Notes: generated by a model not told the origin, from the letters alone. Positions 1 to 8,772 are shown, numbered from the stretch's first letter. The stretch: DNA of 64,000 nt from Leucothrix pacifica (GCF_003172875.1 NZ_QGKM01000001.1:55078-119077); one strand, 5' to 3'. Translations and numbers: made by a program.

Positions 1-2
1 TC

Positions 3-1679
3 AATGCGGAGTCAGTCATCATTTCAAGAATCAATAAACTCTTGATTTCAGGTGGTTACTTACTACTACTATTGACCTTCATTCTGCCTTACGAGTATGT
101 GATACGCATGCTGTCCGCACAGGTGCTGATTGCTGTGGCTGCCGGCATATTTAATTCCATTTATCGTGAAAAACACTTTGGTAAGAGCGACCAGACACAT
201 CAGCGCATTCTGAGAGTGCTTCTCATAACATTAGCCCCTTCTGTCACTCTGTATATGCTGAATCGTTTAGGCGTCATTGATGTTGCCTGGCACAACGACT
301 TTATTCTGTTCATGTCCACATTTGTGGAAGTGGTATTAGTGTCATTGATTCTGTTTGTAGCGGTTCGCCAAAGCAAAGATGATTTTAAGAAAGAACTCTT
401 CTTCAACTCGGTTTCCAATCTTCCAAATGGCCGTGCACTTCAGTCACATTTTGAGGAGAGTAGTGCACACAGCAAACAAACCCTGATTCAAATCTGGATC
501 TCAGGGCTCGATAAGCTGGAAGTGGCATTTGGTTCGGATGTTTATAAGCACTTTATTAGTGAAATAAAATTACAAATACAGAGGCGTTTGCAGCACAATG
601 CTTTGCTGATTCCATTGGCGGATAAACAGCTAGGCTCATTTCCTTTATTTCATACTGACAAAAATATATTCACACTGCTGTGTAAGTCTCTTGATGCAAA
701 TACCCGGCATGAACTTCAGAAACAAATCTCGCAGAGCATTGAGTCGATTGGACGGTCTCATCACAAGAGCTTACAGTTTAATCTGGTCATCGGTGCGCAC
801 GACTACATTTACGATGTAAACGACTTTGAAACCGTGGTGAAAAACAGCCTGCTCGCGCTATCCTACGGCATCAAAAATAATAAAAAATTCAAGTACTACA
901 ACCCGCAAATTGGTTTTGACGAGCAGAAGCGTGTCACTCTGGTTAATGGCTTTACCGAGTCGTTAAACAACAATGAGTTTTACCTGTTATGGCAGCCTCA
1001 GTATCGAACTAGAGATAAAAAACTATCTGGGGTAGAGGTACTGACACGCTGGCACCACCCGCAATACGGGACAATTTCTCCGGAAGAATTCATTACCACA
1101 CTAGAGCAGTCACAGCGGATTTGTGATTTGTCTCAATGGGTGATTGGTGAGGTTTTTAACCAGCTTCCATTACTCCACGAGAAGCATCCCGGGCTGGAAG
1201 TCTCAATTAATTTATCGCCGCAGGATCTGATGGATGATCGCTTGGTTCATTACATCGATAGTCTGAGTGATCAGTTCGCGCAGTACTGCGAGTTTGTGAC
1301 ACTGGAAATTACCGAATCATTGCTCATCGATGACTATTCTCGTGTGTTGAGCACTATTGAAGACCTTAAGAAACGTGGATTTAAAATTTCCATTGACGAT
1401 TTTGGTTCGGGTTATGCCTCATTCGCTTACTTACAGAAACTGCCAGCTAATGAGTTAAAAATCGATAAGAGCTACACCGACCTGTACCGTGAGCAGACCA
1501 CCTACGCCATTCTTGAAACCATCATTGAGCTTGCCAAACGCCTTGATATGCGGATTGTGGTCGAAGGTATCGAGCACCAGCAGCAGATTGATTTATTTAC
1601 CAACCTTGGGGCTGAACGCTTGCAAGGCTGGATGCTGGATAAGCCTATGTCATTGCAGTCCTTAATGAGTAAAACCTGA
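3..1679 (+). CDS. EAL-domain c-di-GMP phosphodiesterase with degenerate GGDEF region, 5' end cut by the window
   Basis: Probably hydrolyses cyclic-di-GMP at the inner membrane. The reading frame is open to the left edge, so the true start lies outside; the TTG at 42 is only an internal candidate. The visible N-terminus holds two or three hydrophobic segments (about residues 1-110 from the TTG), then a GGDEF-like region without a GGDEF motif, then a complete EAL domain (about 300-545). EAL signature residues are present: EVLTRW (the ExLxR motif), SINLSPQDL, LEITES, IDDFGSGY, LKIDKSY, VVEGIE and a terminal LQGW. This predicts an active phosphodiesterase whose GGDEF part is catalytically dead, a common regulatory arrangement. 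It ends 103 bases before the next gene. The family call is firm; the signal it senses is unknown. Confidence 0.9.
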   Translation, partial: NAESVIISRINKLLISGGYLLLLLTFILPYEYVIRMLSAQVLIAVAAGIFNSIYREKHFGKSDQTHQRILRVLLITLAPSVTLYMLNRLGVIDVAWHNDFILFMSTFVEVVLVSLILFVAVRQSKDDFKKELFFNSVSNLPNGRALQSHFEESSAHSKQTLIQIWISGLDKLEVAFGSDVYKHFISEIKLQIQRRLQHNALLIPLADKQLGSFPLFHTDKNIFTLLCKSLDANTRHELQKQISQSIESIGRSHHKSLQFNLVIGAHDYIYDVNDFETVVKNSLLALSYGIKNNKKFKYYNPQIGFDEQKRVTLVNGFTESLNNNEFYLLWQPQYRTRDKKLSGVEVLTRWHHPQYGTISPEEFITTLEQSQRICDLSQWVIGEVFNQLPLLHEKHPGLEVSINLSPQDLMDDRLVHYIDSLSDQFAQYCEFVTLEITESLLIDDYSRVLSTIEDLKKRGFKISIDDFGSGYASFAYLQKLPANELKIDKSYTDLYREQTTYAILETIIELAKRLDMRIVVEGIEHQQQIDLFTNLGAERLQGWMLDKPMSLQSLMSKT

Positions 1680-1782
1680 CATAAGGATTTTGCAGCTGAT
1701 GGAGTAGTAATTGTTGAAAACATAATACGCCTAAAACCCGATAACTCGCCTACAATAGTTTTTTGCCCAATGGCCGAAGACT

Positions 1783-2982
1783 ATGAAAAACCTCCTCGCA
1801 ACATTCCGCTCAGGTAGCTGGCGCCAACCCTCAACCATGCTTTATATCATGGCTGCTGCCATGCCTTTTTCATTTGGCGTTTGGTCCGCACTCATCAATA
1901 ATTTTGCCATTGAGCAAGCAGCTTTTACCGGCGCTGACATGGGTGCGCTACAAAGCTTACGCGAAGTCCCGGGCTTCCTCTCCTTTACGGTGATATTCCT
2001 GCTGATCATCTTCAGGGAGCAAACCCTAGCCGTTGTTGCTTTGCTGGTGATGGGCTTTGGTGTCGTGATTACCGGCATGTTACCCAGCTTCTGGGGGCTG
2101 TGTATTACCACGTTGATCATGTCGATTGGCTTCCACTATTTTGAAGCCGTCAATCAGTCACTACAGCTACAGTGGTTAGATAAAAAAGAAGCCCCCGAAA
2201 TGCTGGGTAAGCTGATTTCAGTGGGTGCTATGTCTTCTTTATTAGCCTACAGCATGGTGTATATCGCACTGGAATACACCGGTGCATCCATGATGAGCGT
2301 GTATATTATTGGTGGCGGAGTGACCATGTTGCTGGCTGTATTCGCCTGGACTCAGTTCCCGCACTTCCCCGCTAAAGTGGAGCAAAATAAACACTTGGTC
2401 CTACGCAAACGCTATTGGCTGTATTACGTATTAGTGTTTATGAGCGGCTCACGCAGACAAATTTTCGTGGTGTTCGCTGGCTTCCTGATGGTCGAAAAGT
2501 TCGGATTCACCGCCTCGCAGATTGCGCTGATGTTCCTAGCCAATATGGTCGCCAATATTTATATAGCCCCTAAAATCGGTCGACTTATCAGCTATATCGG
2601 TGAACGCAGAACGCTGACCATCGAATACATCGGATTAATACTGGTGTTCGTGGGATACGCAGTCGTGGAATCTGCCGCTTGGGCAGTGGCACTCTATATT
2701 CTGGATCACCTGTTTTTTGCCATGGCCATCGCCATGAAAACTTACTTCCAGAAAATTGCTTCACCCGCCGATATTGCACCCACCGCCGGAATCTCCTTTA
2801 CCATCAGCCACATAGCAGCGATTGTTGTACCGATTGGTTTTGGGCTGATCTGGCTTCACTCGCCCTCAATCGTTTTTTACGCAGGCGCGGGGATGGCGGC
2901 AATTTCATTAGTATTAGCGAGAATGGTGCCGGAGAATCCTGCTGAAGGTGCTGAAACACGGTTCGTTGTCGCTCGAAGTTAA
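1783..2982 (+). CDS. Major facilitator superfamily transporter
   Basis: A 399-residue integral membrane protein with about twelve hydrophobic segments, the usual length for MFS carriers. A second half beginning near residue 205 after a charged loop (KHLVLRKRYW) mirrors the first half. The substrate cannot be read from the sequence. It stands alone: the upstream EAL gene ends about 100 bases earlier and the next gene starts 217 bases later, so it is probably monocistronic. No regulator is adjacent. The family call is strong because of length and hydrophobic periodicity. Confidence 0.85.
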   Translation: MKNLLATFRSGSWRQPSTMLYIMAAAMPFSFGVWSALINNFAIEQAAFTGADMGALQSLREVPGFLSFTVIFLLIIFREQTLAVVALLVMGFGVVITGMLPSFWGLCITTLIMSIGFHYFEAVNQSLQLQWLDKKEAPEMLGKLISVGAMSSLLAYSMVYIALEYTGASMMSVYIIGGGVTMLLAVFAWTQFPHFPAKVEQNKHLVLRKRYWLYYVLVFMSGSRRQIFVVFAGFLMVEKFGFTASQIALMFLANMVANIYIAPKIGRLISYIGERRTLTIEYIGLILVFVGYAVVESAAWAVALYILDHLFFAMAIAMKTYFQKIASPADIAPTAGISFTISHIAAIVVPIGFGLIWLHSPSIVFYAGAGMAAISLVLARMVPENPAEGAETRFVVARS

Positions 2983-3158
2983 TCGCTGTTTCTGACTACT
3001 ATTTCAAGCTACAAGCAATATTTATATCTGCCGCTCCGCTCTTGGCACAGCTGATATTTGCTTTGTTTTTAGCTTGTAATAAGTAAAATTAATCTATGCC
3101 TAAATTTGATTTATACATCTATTATTATCATTTTAATAGATACAAATAACTAAGTAGT

Positions 3159-3197
3159 ATCTGCTTTATCGATTAATATTCGTTTCCGGAAGCAGAT
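3159..3197 (+). promoter_or_regulatory. Inverted repeat in the cysH leader that overlaps the ribosome binding site
   Basis: ATCTGCTT at 3159-3166 and AAGCAGAT at 3190-3197 are perfect 8-base complements ending 2 bases before the cysH ATG at 3200. The likely Shine-Dalgarno (GGAAG, 3188-3192) runs into the right arm. If it folds in the mRNA, translation of cysH could be limited. No known riboswitch motif is visible; it may instead be a protein operator or chance. Confidence 0.35.
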
Positions 3198-3199
3198 TT

Positions 3200-3832
3200 A
3201 TGGCTATTGATATAAAACAACTCGACTCATTAGTTGCGGGAAAAGCGCCTCAGGAAATTATTCAACAAGCGCTTGAAGCCAATGATAATGCGTTTATCAC
3301 CACCAACTTTGGCCCTTACTCAAGTGTCTTGCTGCACATGCTCACGCAAGTTAAACCGGATATTCCGGTCGTGTGGATCGACTCAGGCCTGAATAAACCT
3401 GAAACCTATGAATTCGCCGAAACAACCATCGAAGAGCTAGATCTGAATATCAAAATCTATACGCCAAGAATCACAGCAGCACGCTTAGAAGCCGTGATGG
3501 GTGGAATACCTGGCCTCAATGAATCACGTCACGAAGACTTTACCGAACAATTCAAACTAGAGCCCTTCAAACGCGCCATGAAGGAACACCAAGGCAGCAC
3601 TTGGTTTAGCGCTGTTAGACGCGAGCAAACCAAAGTCCGCGCCTCAATGGATTATGTGTCAGCAGGGCCATTTGGCTTAAGCAAAGTCGCCCCACTACTA
3701 GACTGGACGCAAGACGATATGGAGCAGTACATCGATGCATTCGACCTGCCCAATGAAACCGAATACTTCGACCCCACCAAAGCACAAGCCCACCGTGAAT
3801 GTGGACTACACACACTGGCCGTAGAACATTAA
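3200..3832 (+). CDS. cysH: Phosphoadenylyl-sulfate (PAPS) reductase family protein
   Basis: Reduces activated sulfate (PAPS or APS) to sulfite in the cytoplasm during assimilatory sulfate reduction. The 210-residue protein has the adenine-nucleotide alpha-hydrolase fold features: TTNFGPYSSVLLHM near residue 34, a WIDSGLN segment, the WFSAVRREQT stretch, and the C-terminal ECGLH motif whose cysteine attacks PAPS in this family. No extra cysteine pairs typical of the iron-sulfur APS reductases are visible, which favours the PAPS type. A thioredoxin-fold gene follows 21 bases downstream and is the obvious electron donor. cysD, cysN, cysI and cysJ are not in the window. The start is preceded by GGAAG. 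Confidence 0.9.
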   Translation: MAIDIKQLDSLVAGKAPQEIIQQALEANDNAFITTNFGPYSSVLLHMLTQVKPDIPVVWIDSGLNKPETYEFAETTIEELDLNIKIYTPRITAARLEAVMGGIPGLNESRHEDFTEQFKLEPFKRAMKEHQGSTWFSAVRREQTKVRASMDYVSAGPFGLSKVAPLLDWTQDDMEQYIDAFDLPNETEYFDPTKAQAHRECGLHTLAVEH

Positions 3833-3853
3833 TAACAAAAAGGAATACCGACA

Positions 3854-4144
3854 ATGACACACGTAACCTTTGTAAAAAAGAAACTCGCCAACGGTGATTG
3901 GTGCCCGAAGTGTAACGACGTAGCAGCGCGTTTGGAAAAAGATAATACCGCGCAATTTATCGACCAGACAGTGGTTGCTGACGTCAATGATCCCGAGTCA
4001 GAAGGCTTGAAACTGGCCAGTGAATATCAAATGGAACGTGCGCCATTCTTTGTGGTAAAAGACACTGCCACTGATAGCGTTGAAGTGTTTGATGTGTATT
4101 TTAAGTTTAAACGACATATGCAGCGCGTCGCTAAAACAGCCTGA
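3854..4144 (+). CDS. Thioredoxin/glutaredoxin-fold protein with CPKC active site
   Basis: A 96-residue protein with DWCPKCNDV near residues 15-23, a CPxC redox motif in the place expected for a glutaredoxin/thioredoxin, and a cis-proline-like RAPFFVV near residue 61. It is separated from cysH by only 21 bases with AAGGA just upstream, so the two are co-transcribed. Inference: it recycles the CysH disulfide or carries electrons for PAPS reduction. It is shorter than thioredoxin and not one of the standard glutaredoxins I know by name. Confidence 0.8.
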   Translation: MTHVTFVKKKLANGDWCPKCNDVAARLEKDNTAQFIDQTVVADVNDPESEGLKLASEYQMERAPFFVVKDTATDSVEVFDVYFKFKRHMQRVAKTA

Positions 4145-4157
4145 ACCACACACCTAA

Positions 4158-4192
4158 CACAAGCCCAAGAGCATCAATGTGTTGGGCTTGTG
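4158..4192. terminator. Bidirectional terminator between the cysH operon and ribH
   Basis: CACAAGCCCAA (4158-4168) pairs perfectly with TTGGGCTTGTG (4182-4192). It lies between two convergent units and is followed by a T-rich stretch on the plus strand (CCTTTTATT). Confidence 0.7.
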
Positions 4193-4204
4193 ATTGAATT
4201 CCTT

Positions 4205-4693
4205 TTATTCAGCAGTGAGTTGTGAAACTTCGTCGCAACACGCCAGCGTTTTGTATAAAGCCTCCGCAGTCTCCACACCCTTCTCTTTCATATGCTCAGC
4301 AAAGAAGCCTTCGTGCGCGGCGTGATCATGAAAATGATGAGGCGTCAGCACCGCATAAACAATCGGCGTTTCAAACTCCATCTGCAGCTGCATAATCGAA
4401 TCTAAGACCGCCTGAGCCACAAACTCATGACGGTAAATTCCGCCGTCAGTCACCAAACCTGCCACCACAACGGCATCGTAACGACCTGTTTTTAAGCGCA
4501 GTTTAGCTTGCAGAGGAATTTCCAGACTACCCGGAACCGCCACCATATCAACCTGATCCGCCGACAACTGATACGTCGCGCTACGCTCAAGAAAATGGTT
4601 TTTCAGGTTATTGACTAAGTCAGAGTGCCAAGTGGCATGAATAAAACAGATACGTTTTTCAGACAGTGAAAACGTTGATGTTGGATTGTTCAT
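4205..4693 (-). CDS. ribH: 6,7-dimethyl-8-ribityllumazine synthase, type II (RibH2-like)
   Basis: Condenses 5-amino-6-ribitylaminouracil with 3,4-dihydroxybutanone phosphate, the penultimate step of riboflavin synthesis. The 162-residue protein has the lumazine synthase features: an early aromatic substrate-binding segment (FIHATWHSDLV), VPGSLEIPLQA near residue 54, and VLTPHHFHDHAAHEGFF near residue 115, which resembles the Brucella-type RibH2 C-terminal region more than the E. coli RibE type. ATG at 4693 has AAGGA nine bases upstream. No other rib genes are adjacent, so this is a stand-alone paralogue or the sole lumazine synthase, under its own FMN riboswitch. Confidence 0.92.
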   Translation of the reverse strand: MNNPTSTFSLSEKRICFIHATWHSDLVNNLKNHFLERSATYQLSADQVDMVAVPGSLEIPLQAKLRLKTGRYDAVVVAGLVTDGGIYRHEFVAQAVLDSIMQLQMEFETPIVYAVLTPHHFHDHAAHEGFFAEHMKEKGVETAEALYKTLACCDEVSQLTAE

Positions 4694-4698
4694 CGAAA

Positions 4699-4726
4699 TG
4701 ATCCTTATAAAAAGTAAAAAGGATCA
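4699..4726 (-). promoter_or_regulatory. Ribosome-binding-site sequestor hairpin of the FMN riboswitch
   Basis: Read on the minus strand, TGATCCTT (4726-4719) pairs with AAGGATCA (4706-4699) across a 12-base loop. The right arm contains the ribH Shine-Dalgarno AAGGA. The sequence CCTGATC that overlaps the left arm (4728-4722) is also complementary to GATCAGG inside the riboswitch (4823-4817), giving a competing pairing that would free the ribosome binding site when FMN is absent. Confidence 0.75.
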
Positions 4727-4772
4727 GGGGAGAACAGACGGAGTCACCCAGTCCACAAGAGAATGGCTCGCC

Positions 4773-4912
4773 TATCTTCTTTCATCCGGACTCTAACCGT
4801 CGGCTCAGGAGTTACACCTGATCTGCTGACCCTGTTCGTAAACAGGCGCTCGCGGGCTGTCAAAAAATGATTCACCGCCGGTGGGGAATTTCGCCCCGCC
4901 CTGAAGAGAACG
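4773..4912 (-). promoter_or_regulatory. FMN riboswitch (RFN element)
   Basis: On the minus strand the conserved RFN blocks occur in the expected order: CTTCAGGGCGGGGCGAAATT, CCCCACCGGCGGTGA, AGCCCGCGAGC, a variable stem (CCTGTT/AACAGG), AGATCAGGTGTAACTCCTGA, GCCGACGGTTAGAGTCCGGA and TGAAAGAAGATAGG. It sits about 80 bases upstream of ribH and is oriented to control it. Binding of flavin mononucleotide is known to switch such elements off. No transcription terminator follows the aptamer; the downstream hairpin covers the Shine-Dalgarno, so control is probably translational. Confidence 0.97.
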
Positions 4913-5096
4913 GAGATGTTATGTTTTTTTGTCTGACGAATCAATCTATGCAGAATCGCCCAGAGTGTTTACTATGCTCACCCACACAAAATGCAGCAAT
5001 CCTTAAATATGAGCGCCACCAGCGTTGGGTATTAGGTGCAGCGAATCGATTCAAGCGCCACCACCTTACAAATACATCCGCACTTTCGAAGATGCA

Positions 5097-5172
5097 GCAA
5101 GCCTTGGGTGTTTGCTGCGGCAAATCATTTCAAGCGAAGCTTGAATGAGCAAAGTAAATACCCAAGGCTTGC
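5097..5172. terminator. Long stem-loop after the ABC importer operon
   Basis: GCAAGCCTTGGGT (5097-5109) is the exact complement of ACCCAAGGCTTGC (5160-5172), and pairing continues inward with wobble pairs for several bases. A second small stem (TTCAAGC/GCTTGAA) sits in the loop. It begins 7 bases after the last permease gene, so it probably ends that transcript, although there is no strong T-run on the minus strand. The rest of the stretch 4913-5178 shows no gene. Confidence 0.5.
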
Positions 5173-5178
5173 GGAAAC

Positions 5179-6099
5179 CTACGAAGTAGGATGAAACGGC
5201 TTCCCAATGCACGCAGGCGAATTCAACTTAATCTTATTCTGATCCCGCGAAATCAACACCAACACCAGAATTGTCACCAAATAAGGCAACATCGACATCA
5301 CCTGCGACGGAATCCCAATCCCCATCGCCTGTGCATGTAACTGCAATATCGAAATACCACCAAACAAATACGCACCCAGCAACACACGCCAAGGACGCCA
5401 GGTCGCAAACACCACCAAGGCCAGCGCTATCCAGCCACGCCCTGCACTCATGTTTTCAATCCACATCGGGGAGTAAGCCAGCGACAAATAAGCCCCCGCA
5501 ATGCCCGACATCGCGCCACCAAACAAGATAGCAAACAAACGAATGCGAACCACCGGATAGCCCATCGCATGCGCCGCATCGTGCGAATCACCCACTGCCC
5601 GCAGCACCAAACCTGCGCGACTATACGTCAGAAACCACCACACCAAAGGCACCATTAATAAGGACACATATACCAGCACATCATGCTTGAAAAACACTTC
5701 GCCAATCAGCGGTAAGTCTGATAAAAAAGGGATCGCCACTTTTGGCAAACCGTCATAAGCAACACCGACCAAGTCCTGCCCGATCAATGCGCTCAGCCCG
5801 ACACCAAAGATGGTTAATGCCAAACCGGTTGCCACCTGACTAGCCTGAAAACCTAAGACTAACGCAGCAAAAATCAGCGATAACAAAGCTCCCGCCGCCG
5901 CACCCGCGACAACGCCAAAACTGGCACTTCCGGAAAAATGTACCGCTGCAAAACCACACACAGCACCTGCCAGAATCATGCCTTCCACACCAAGGTTCAG
6001 CACACCAGATTTCTCGGTGATCAACTCGCCTAAAGCGGCAAATAACAGCGGCGTTGCAGCGGTGATAATGGTTAAAATCGTTGGAATTAAGATATCCAT
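5179..6099 (-). CDS. ABC transporter inner-membrane permease, nucleoside/simple-sugar class (NupQ-like)
   Basis: A 306-residue permease with about eight to ten hydrophobic segments and the signature GELITEKSGVLNLGVEGMIL near residues 27-46, typical of the second permease of BMP-dependent nucleoside importers (NupQ/YufQ). It overlaps the upstream permease by one base, so the two are translationally coupled. Together with the 374-residue permease and the twin ATPase it forms the membrane part of an importer. The specificity (nucleosides or purine derivatives) is inferred from the family. Confidence 0.9.
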   Translation of the reverse strand: MDILIPTILTIITAATPLLFAALGELITEKSGVLNLGVEGMILAGAVCGFAAVHFSGSASFGVVAGAAAGALLSLIFAALVLGFQASQVATGLALTIFGVGLSALIGQDLVGVAYDGLPKVAIPFLSDLPLIGEVFFKHDVLVYVSLLMVPLVWWFLTYSRAGLVLRAVGDSHDAAHAMGYPVVRIRLFAILFGGAMSGIAGAYLSLAYSPMWIENMSAGRGWIALALVVFATWRPWRVLLGAYLFGGISILQLHAQAMGIGIPSQVMSMLPYLVTILVLVLISRDQNKIKLNSPACIGKPFHPTS

Positions 6100-7223
6100 T
6101 ATTTACTCTCCGTTGCAGTATTGGTGGTGGCCTGCGTTGTATCCTGATCGGCTATTGCAGAGACGGGACCCGTCTTTCGTACGATCTGATAATGAATTAA
6201 CACATCACATGCCAGCAAAAAGAATAGCAACATACCTTGGAAAACACCGGTCACCGCTAATGGCAGATTTAATGAAATCTGGGCGGATTCGCCACCAAGA
6301 TAGGAAAGCGCTAACAAAAGTCCCGCTAACAACACACCAACCGGATGCAAACGCCCCACAAATGCCACGATAATCGCGGTAAATCCGTAACCCGGTGAAA
6401 TGGTGGGTAGCACCTGCCCAATCGGGCCAGACACTTCAATCATTCCGGCAAGTCCGGCTGCACCACCGCTTAGCAACAAGCTAAACCAAATAATATTGCG
6501 CTGACTAAAACCGGCATAACGGCCAGCTGCCGGTGCCTGACCCAATACTTTGACTTCAAAACCAATCAAGGTGCGCGCCATCATAATCCAAGCTGCAACC
6601 ACTACGGCTAAGGCCATCAGCCAACCGACATGTAAACGCGTCCCTTCTAGGATGATGGGTAATAATGCAGAGTCGCTAAACAGGCGGGACTCCGGAAAAT
6701 TATAGCCATCAGGGTCACGCATCACCCCATGAACTAACAGACTCAACAGCAGACCCGCCACGTAGGTGAGCATAAGACTGGTGAGTATTTCATTGGCGTT
6801 AAAGCGGGTACGTAGAAACGCGGGAATAGCTGCCCAGAACATACCGCCTGCGATACCTGCCAAAACCATAAGCGGGATCACCCAAACCGATTCCACTTCG
6901 TAAAACAACAGGGCAACCGCACCACCACAGATCCCACCCAAAGTCAGCTGACCTTCTGCGCCGATATTCCAGATACCCGCCCGAAAGCCGACTGACAAGG
7001 TGACCGCAATCAGTACCAGCGGAGTCGCTTTAACCCCCAGCTCTGCCCACCCGTAAAGACTGGTTAACGGCTCAACGAAAAAGGCATACAGCGCTTCTGT
7101 AGGCGATACGCCCATGAACAAAAATAAGATAATTCCCGCTAATAAGGTTAGAAGTAACGCTAAAAGCGGCGATACTAATACCATTTGACGAGACGGTTCA
7201 GGGCGCTTAACTAACTTAAACAT
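6099..7223 (-). CDS. ABC transporter inner-membrane permease, nucleoside class (NupP-like)
   Basis: A 374-residue permease with a conserved GFRAGIWNIGAEGQLTLGGI segment near residues 79-98, characteristic of the first permease in nucleoside/BMP-type importers (NupP/YufP). About ten hydrophobic segments are visible. It overlaps the ATPase gene by 8 bases and the second permease by 1, a tightly coupled operon. It carries a short Thr/Gln-rich tail after the last membrane segment. Confidence 0.9.
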   Translation of the reverse strand: MFKLVKRPEPSRQMVLVSPLLALLLTLLAGIILFLFMGVSPTEALYAFFVEPLTSLYGWAELGVKATPLVLIAVTLSVGFRAGIWNIGAEGQLTLGGICGGAVALLFYEVESVWVIPLMVLAGIAGGMFWAAIPAFLRTRFNANEILTSLMLTYVAGLLLSLLVHGVMRDPDGYNFPESRLFSDSALLPIILEGTRLHVGWLMALAVVVAAWIMMARTLIGFEVKVLGQAPAAGRYAGFSQRNIIWFSLLLSGGAAGLAGMIEVSGPIGQVLPTISPGYGFTAIIVAFVGRLHPVGVLLAGLLLALSYLGGESAQISLNLPLAVTGVFQGMLLFFLLACDVLIHYQIVRKTGPVSAIADQDTTQATTNTATESK

Positions 7224-8772
7224 TATTCAGCCCTCCGGTTGCCAGACTTTTTTCATCCAATGCACTACCCGCCATTAGCAGACCCACCTCTTCAATACTC
7301 AGCGCCGCCGTGTCATAGATGTCGGATAACTCACCAGCACAAATCGCTCCGATGCGATCAGTTCCTGCCATCAACTCATCTAAATCCTGTGAAATAATCA
7401 AAACTGCTGCGCCCCTATCTGCCAAATCCCGCAGTGCTTTATGAATGGTTTGCGCGGCTCCCGCGTCCACGCCCCAGGTTGGCTGGGATACAATCAGCAA
7501 GCCTGGGTTTTGCAATATCTCCCGACCGACAATGAATTTTTGTAAATTACCGCCAGACAAGCTGGAAGCAAACGCTTTGCTGCCGTTGCTTTTGACATTG
7601 AAATTCTCAATCACTTTTTCGGTGAATTGCCGGGTAACTGAGTTTTTAATAAAGCCACCACCGACCAAGCCAAGACGCTGAAAAGCAGTTAAAAAAGTAT
7701 TATCGACCAGACTCATTTCAGGTACTGCACCATGTCCTAAGCGCTGCTCAGGAATAGCCGCCACACCCAGCGCACGACGTTTATTCGGACCAAGCTGTCC
7801 GCAGGCTTTGCCATCAATGAATAAACTATCACTTTGAGTGCTGACCGACTCACCACTCAGCGCCATTAGCAATTCATCCTGACCGTTACCCGCCACACCA
7901 GCGATCCCCACAATCTCGCCGCAATGCACGTCTAAGTTGATATTTTTCAGTGGAATGCCGAATTCGTCAGCGGCTTCCAGACTAAGGTTTTTCACAGACA
8001 AGCGTAGCTCGCCGGCCTGATTTCCAATGCGTGGTGTAGTGGTTTCTAGTGTCTCGCCCATCATCATGGCTGCCAGACTACTGGTACTCTCATCGTTTAC
8101 ATCCGCCACATCTACACGCTTACCATTGCGCAGAATGGTCGCCCGATGACACAGTGCTTTGATTTCATCCAACTTATGACTGATATATAAAATTGCCAGC
8201 CCCTCTTCGGATAAGCGACGCAATGTTTCAAACAGTCGCGACACCTCCTGTGGCGTTAACACCGAGGTTGGCTCATCCATAATCAGTAGTTTCGGTTCCT
8301 GCAATAGGCAGCGAATGATTTCAATGCGTTGCCTTTCACCCACCGATAACGTGTAAACGTGGCGGTCTGGGTCTAATGGCAGACCATAACGACTTGAGAT
8401 TTCCAGAATGCGTGATTTAAGCTCGGCGCGATTCACCTTGCTGTCCATGCCCAATGCGATGTTTTCAAGCACTGACAAGGAGTCAAAGAGAGAGAAATGC
8501 TGGAACACCATTGCCACGCCTAGTTCTCGGGCAAACGCAGGGTTAGGAATACTCACCGTGTTGCCTTGCCAGTCGATCTGTCCGGAGTCAGGTGCAAGAA
8601 TGCCGTAGATCATTTTAACTAAGGTGGATTTGCCCGCGCCGTTTTCCCCCAGAAGTGCGTGAATTTCGCCAGCATGAATCGTTAGATCGACATCCTGATT
8701 GGCAATCACACCGGGGAATGTGCGGGTCATTTTAGAAAGACGTAGTAATGGAGAAGTGCTCGATTCGGTCAT
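7216..8772 (-). CDS. Twin-domain ABC ATPase of a nucleoside-type importer (NupO/RbsA class)
   Basis: Energises uptake through the two downstream permeases. The first ABC domain is complete: GENGAGKST (Walker A), LSVGERQRIEI (signature), LLIMDEPTSVLT (Walker B). The second domain is of the usual degenerate kind: GVAGNGQDELL, signature LSGGNLQKF, and LLIVSQPTWGVD where the catalytic DE pair is replaced. I chose the ATG at 8772 (MTESS, 518 residues), where family similarity begins; an upstream in-frame start at 8856 would add 28 unlikely residues. The substrate-binding lipoprotein that normally accompanies these genes is absent from the window. Confidence 0.9.
   Translation of the reverse strand: MTESSTSPLLRLSKMTRTFPGVIANQDVDLTIHAGEIHALLGENGAGKSTLVKMIYGILAPDSGQIDWQGNTVSIPNPAFARELGVAMVFQHFSLFDSLSVLENIALGMDSKVNRAELKSRILEISSRYGLPLDPDRHVYTLSVGERQRIEIIRCLLQEPKLLIMDEPTSVLTPQEVSRLFETLRRLSEEGLAILYISHKLDEIKALCHRATILRNGKRVDVADVNDESTSSLAAMMMGETLETTTPRIGNQAGELRLSVKNLSLEAADEFGIPLKNINLDVHCGEIVGIAGVAGNGQDELLMALSGESVSTQSDSLFIDGKACGQLGPNKRRALGVAAIPEQRLGHGAVPEMSLVDNTFLTAFQRLGLVGGGFIKNSVTRQFTEKVIENFNVKSNGSKAFASSLSGGNLQKFIVGREILQNPGLLIVSQPTWGVDAGAAQTIHKALRDLADRGAAVLIISQDLDELMAGTDRIGAICAGELSDIYDTAALSIEEVGLLMAGSALDEKSLATGGLNNV

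Noticed and set aside
3001..3110. Imperfect inverted repeat (AGCTACAAGCAATAT against ATATTTGCTTTG) after the MFS gene
   Set aside because: The stem is long but badly mismatched and has no T-run, so I do not call it a terminator.
4867..5148. Open frame of 93 codons on the plus strand
   Set aside because: It runs through the minus-strand FMN riboswitch and has no family features.
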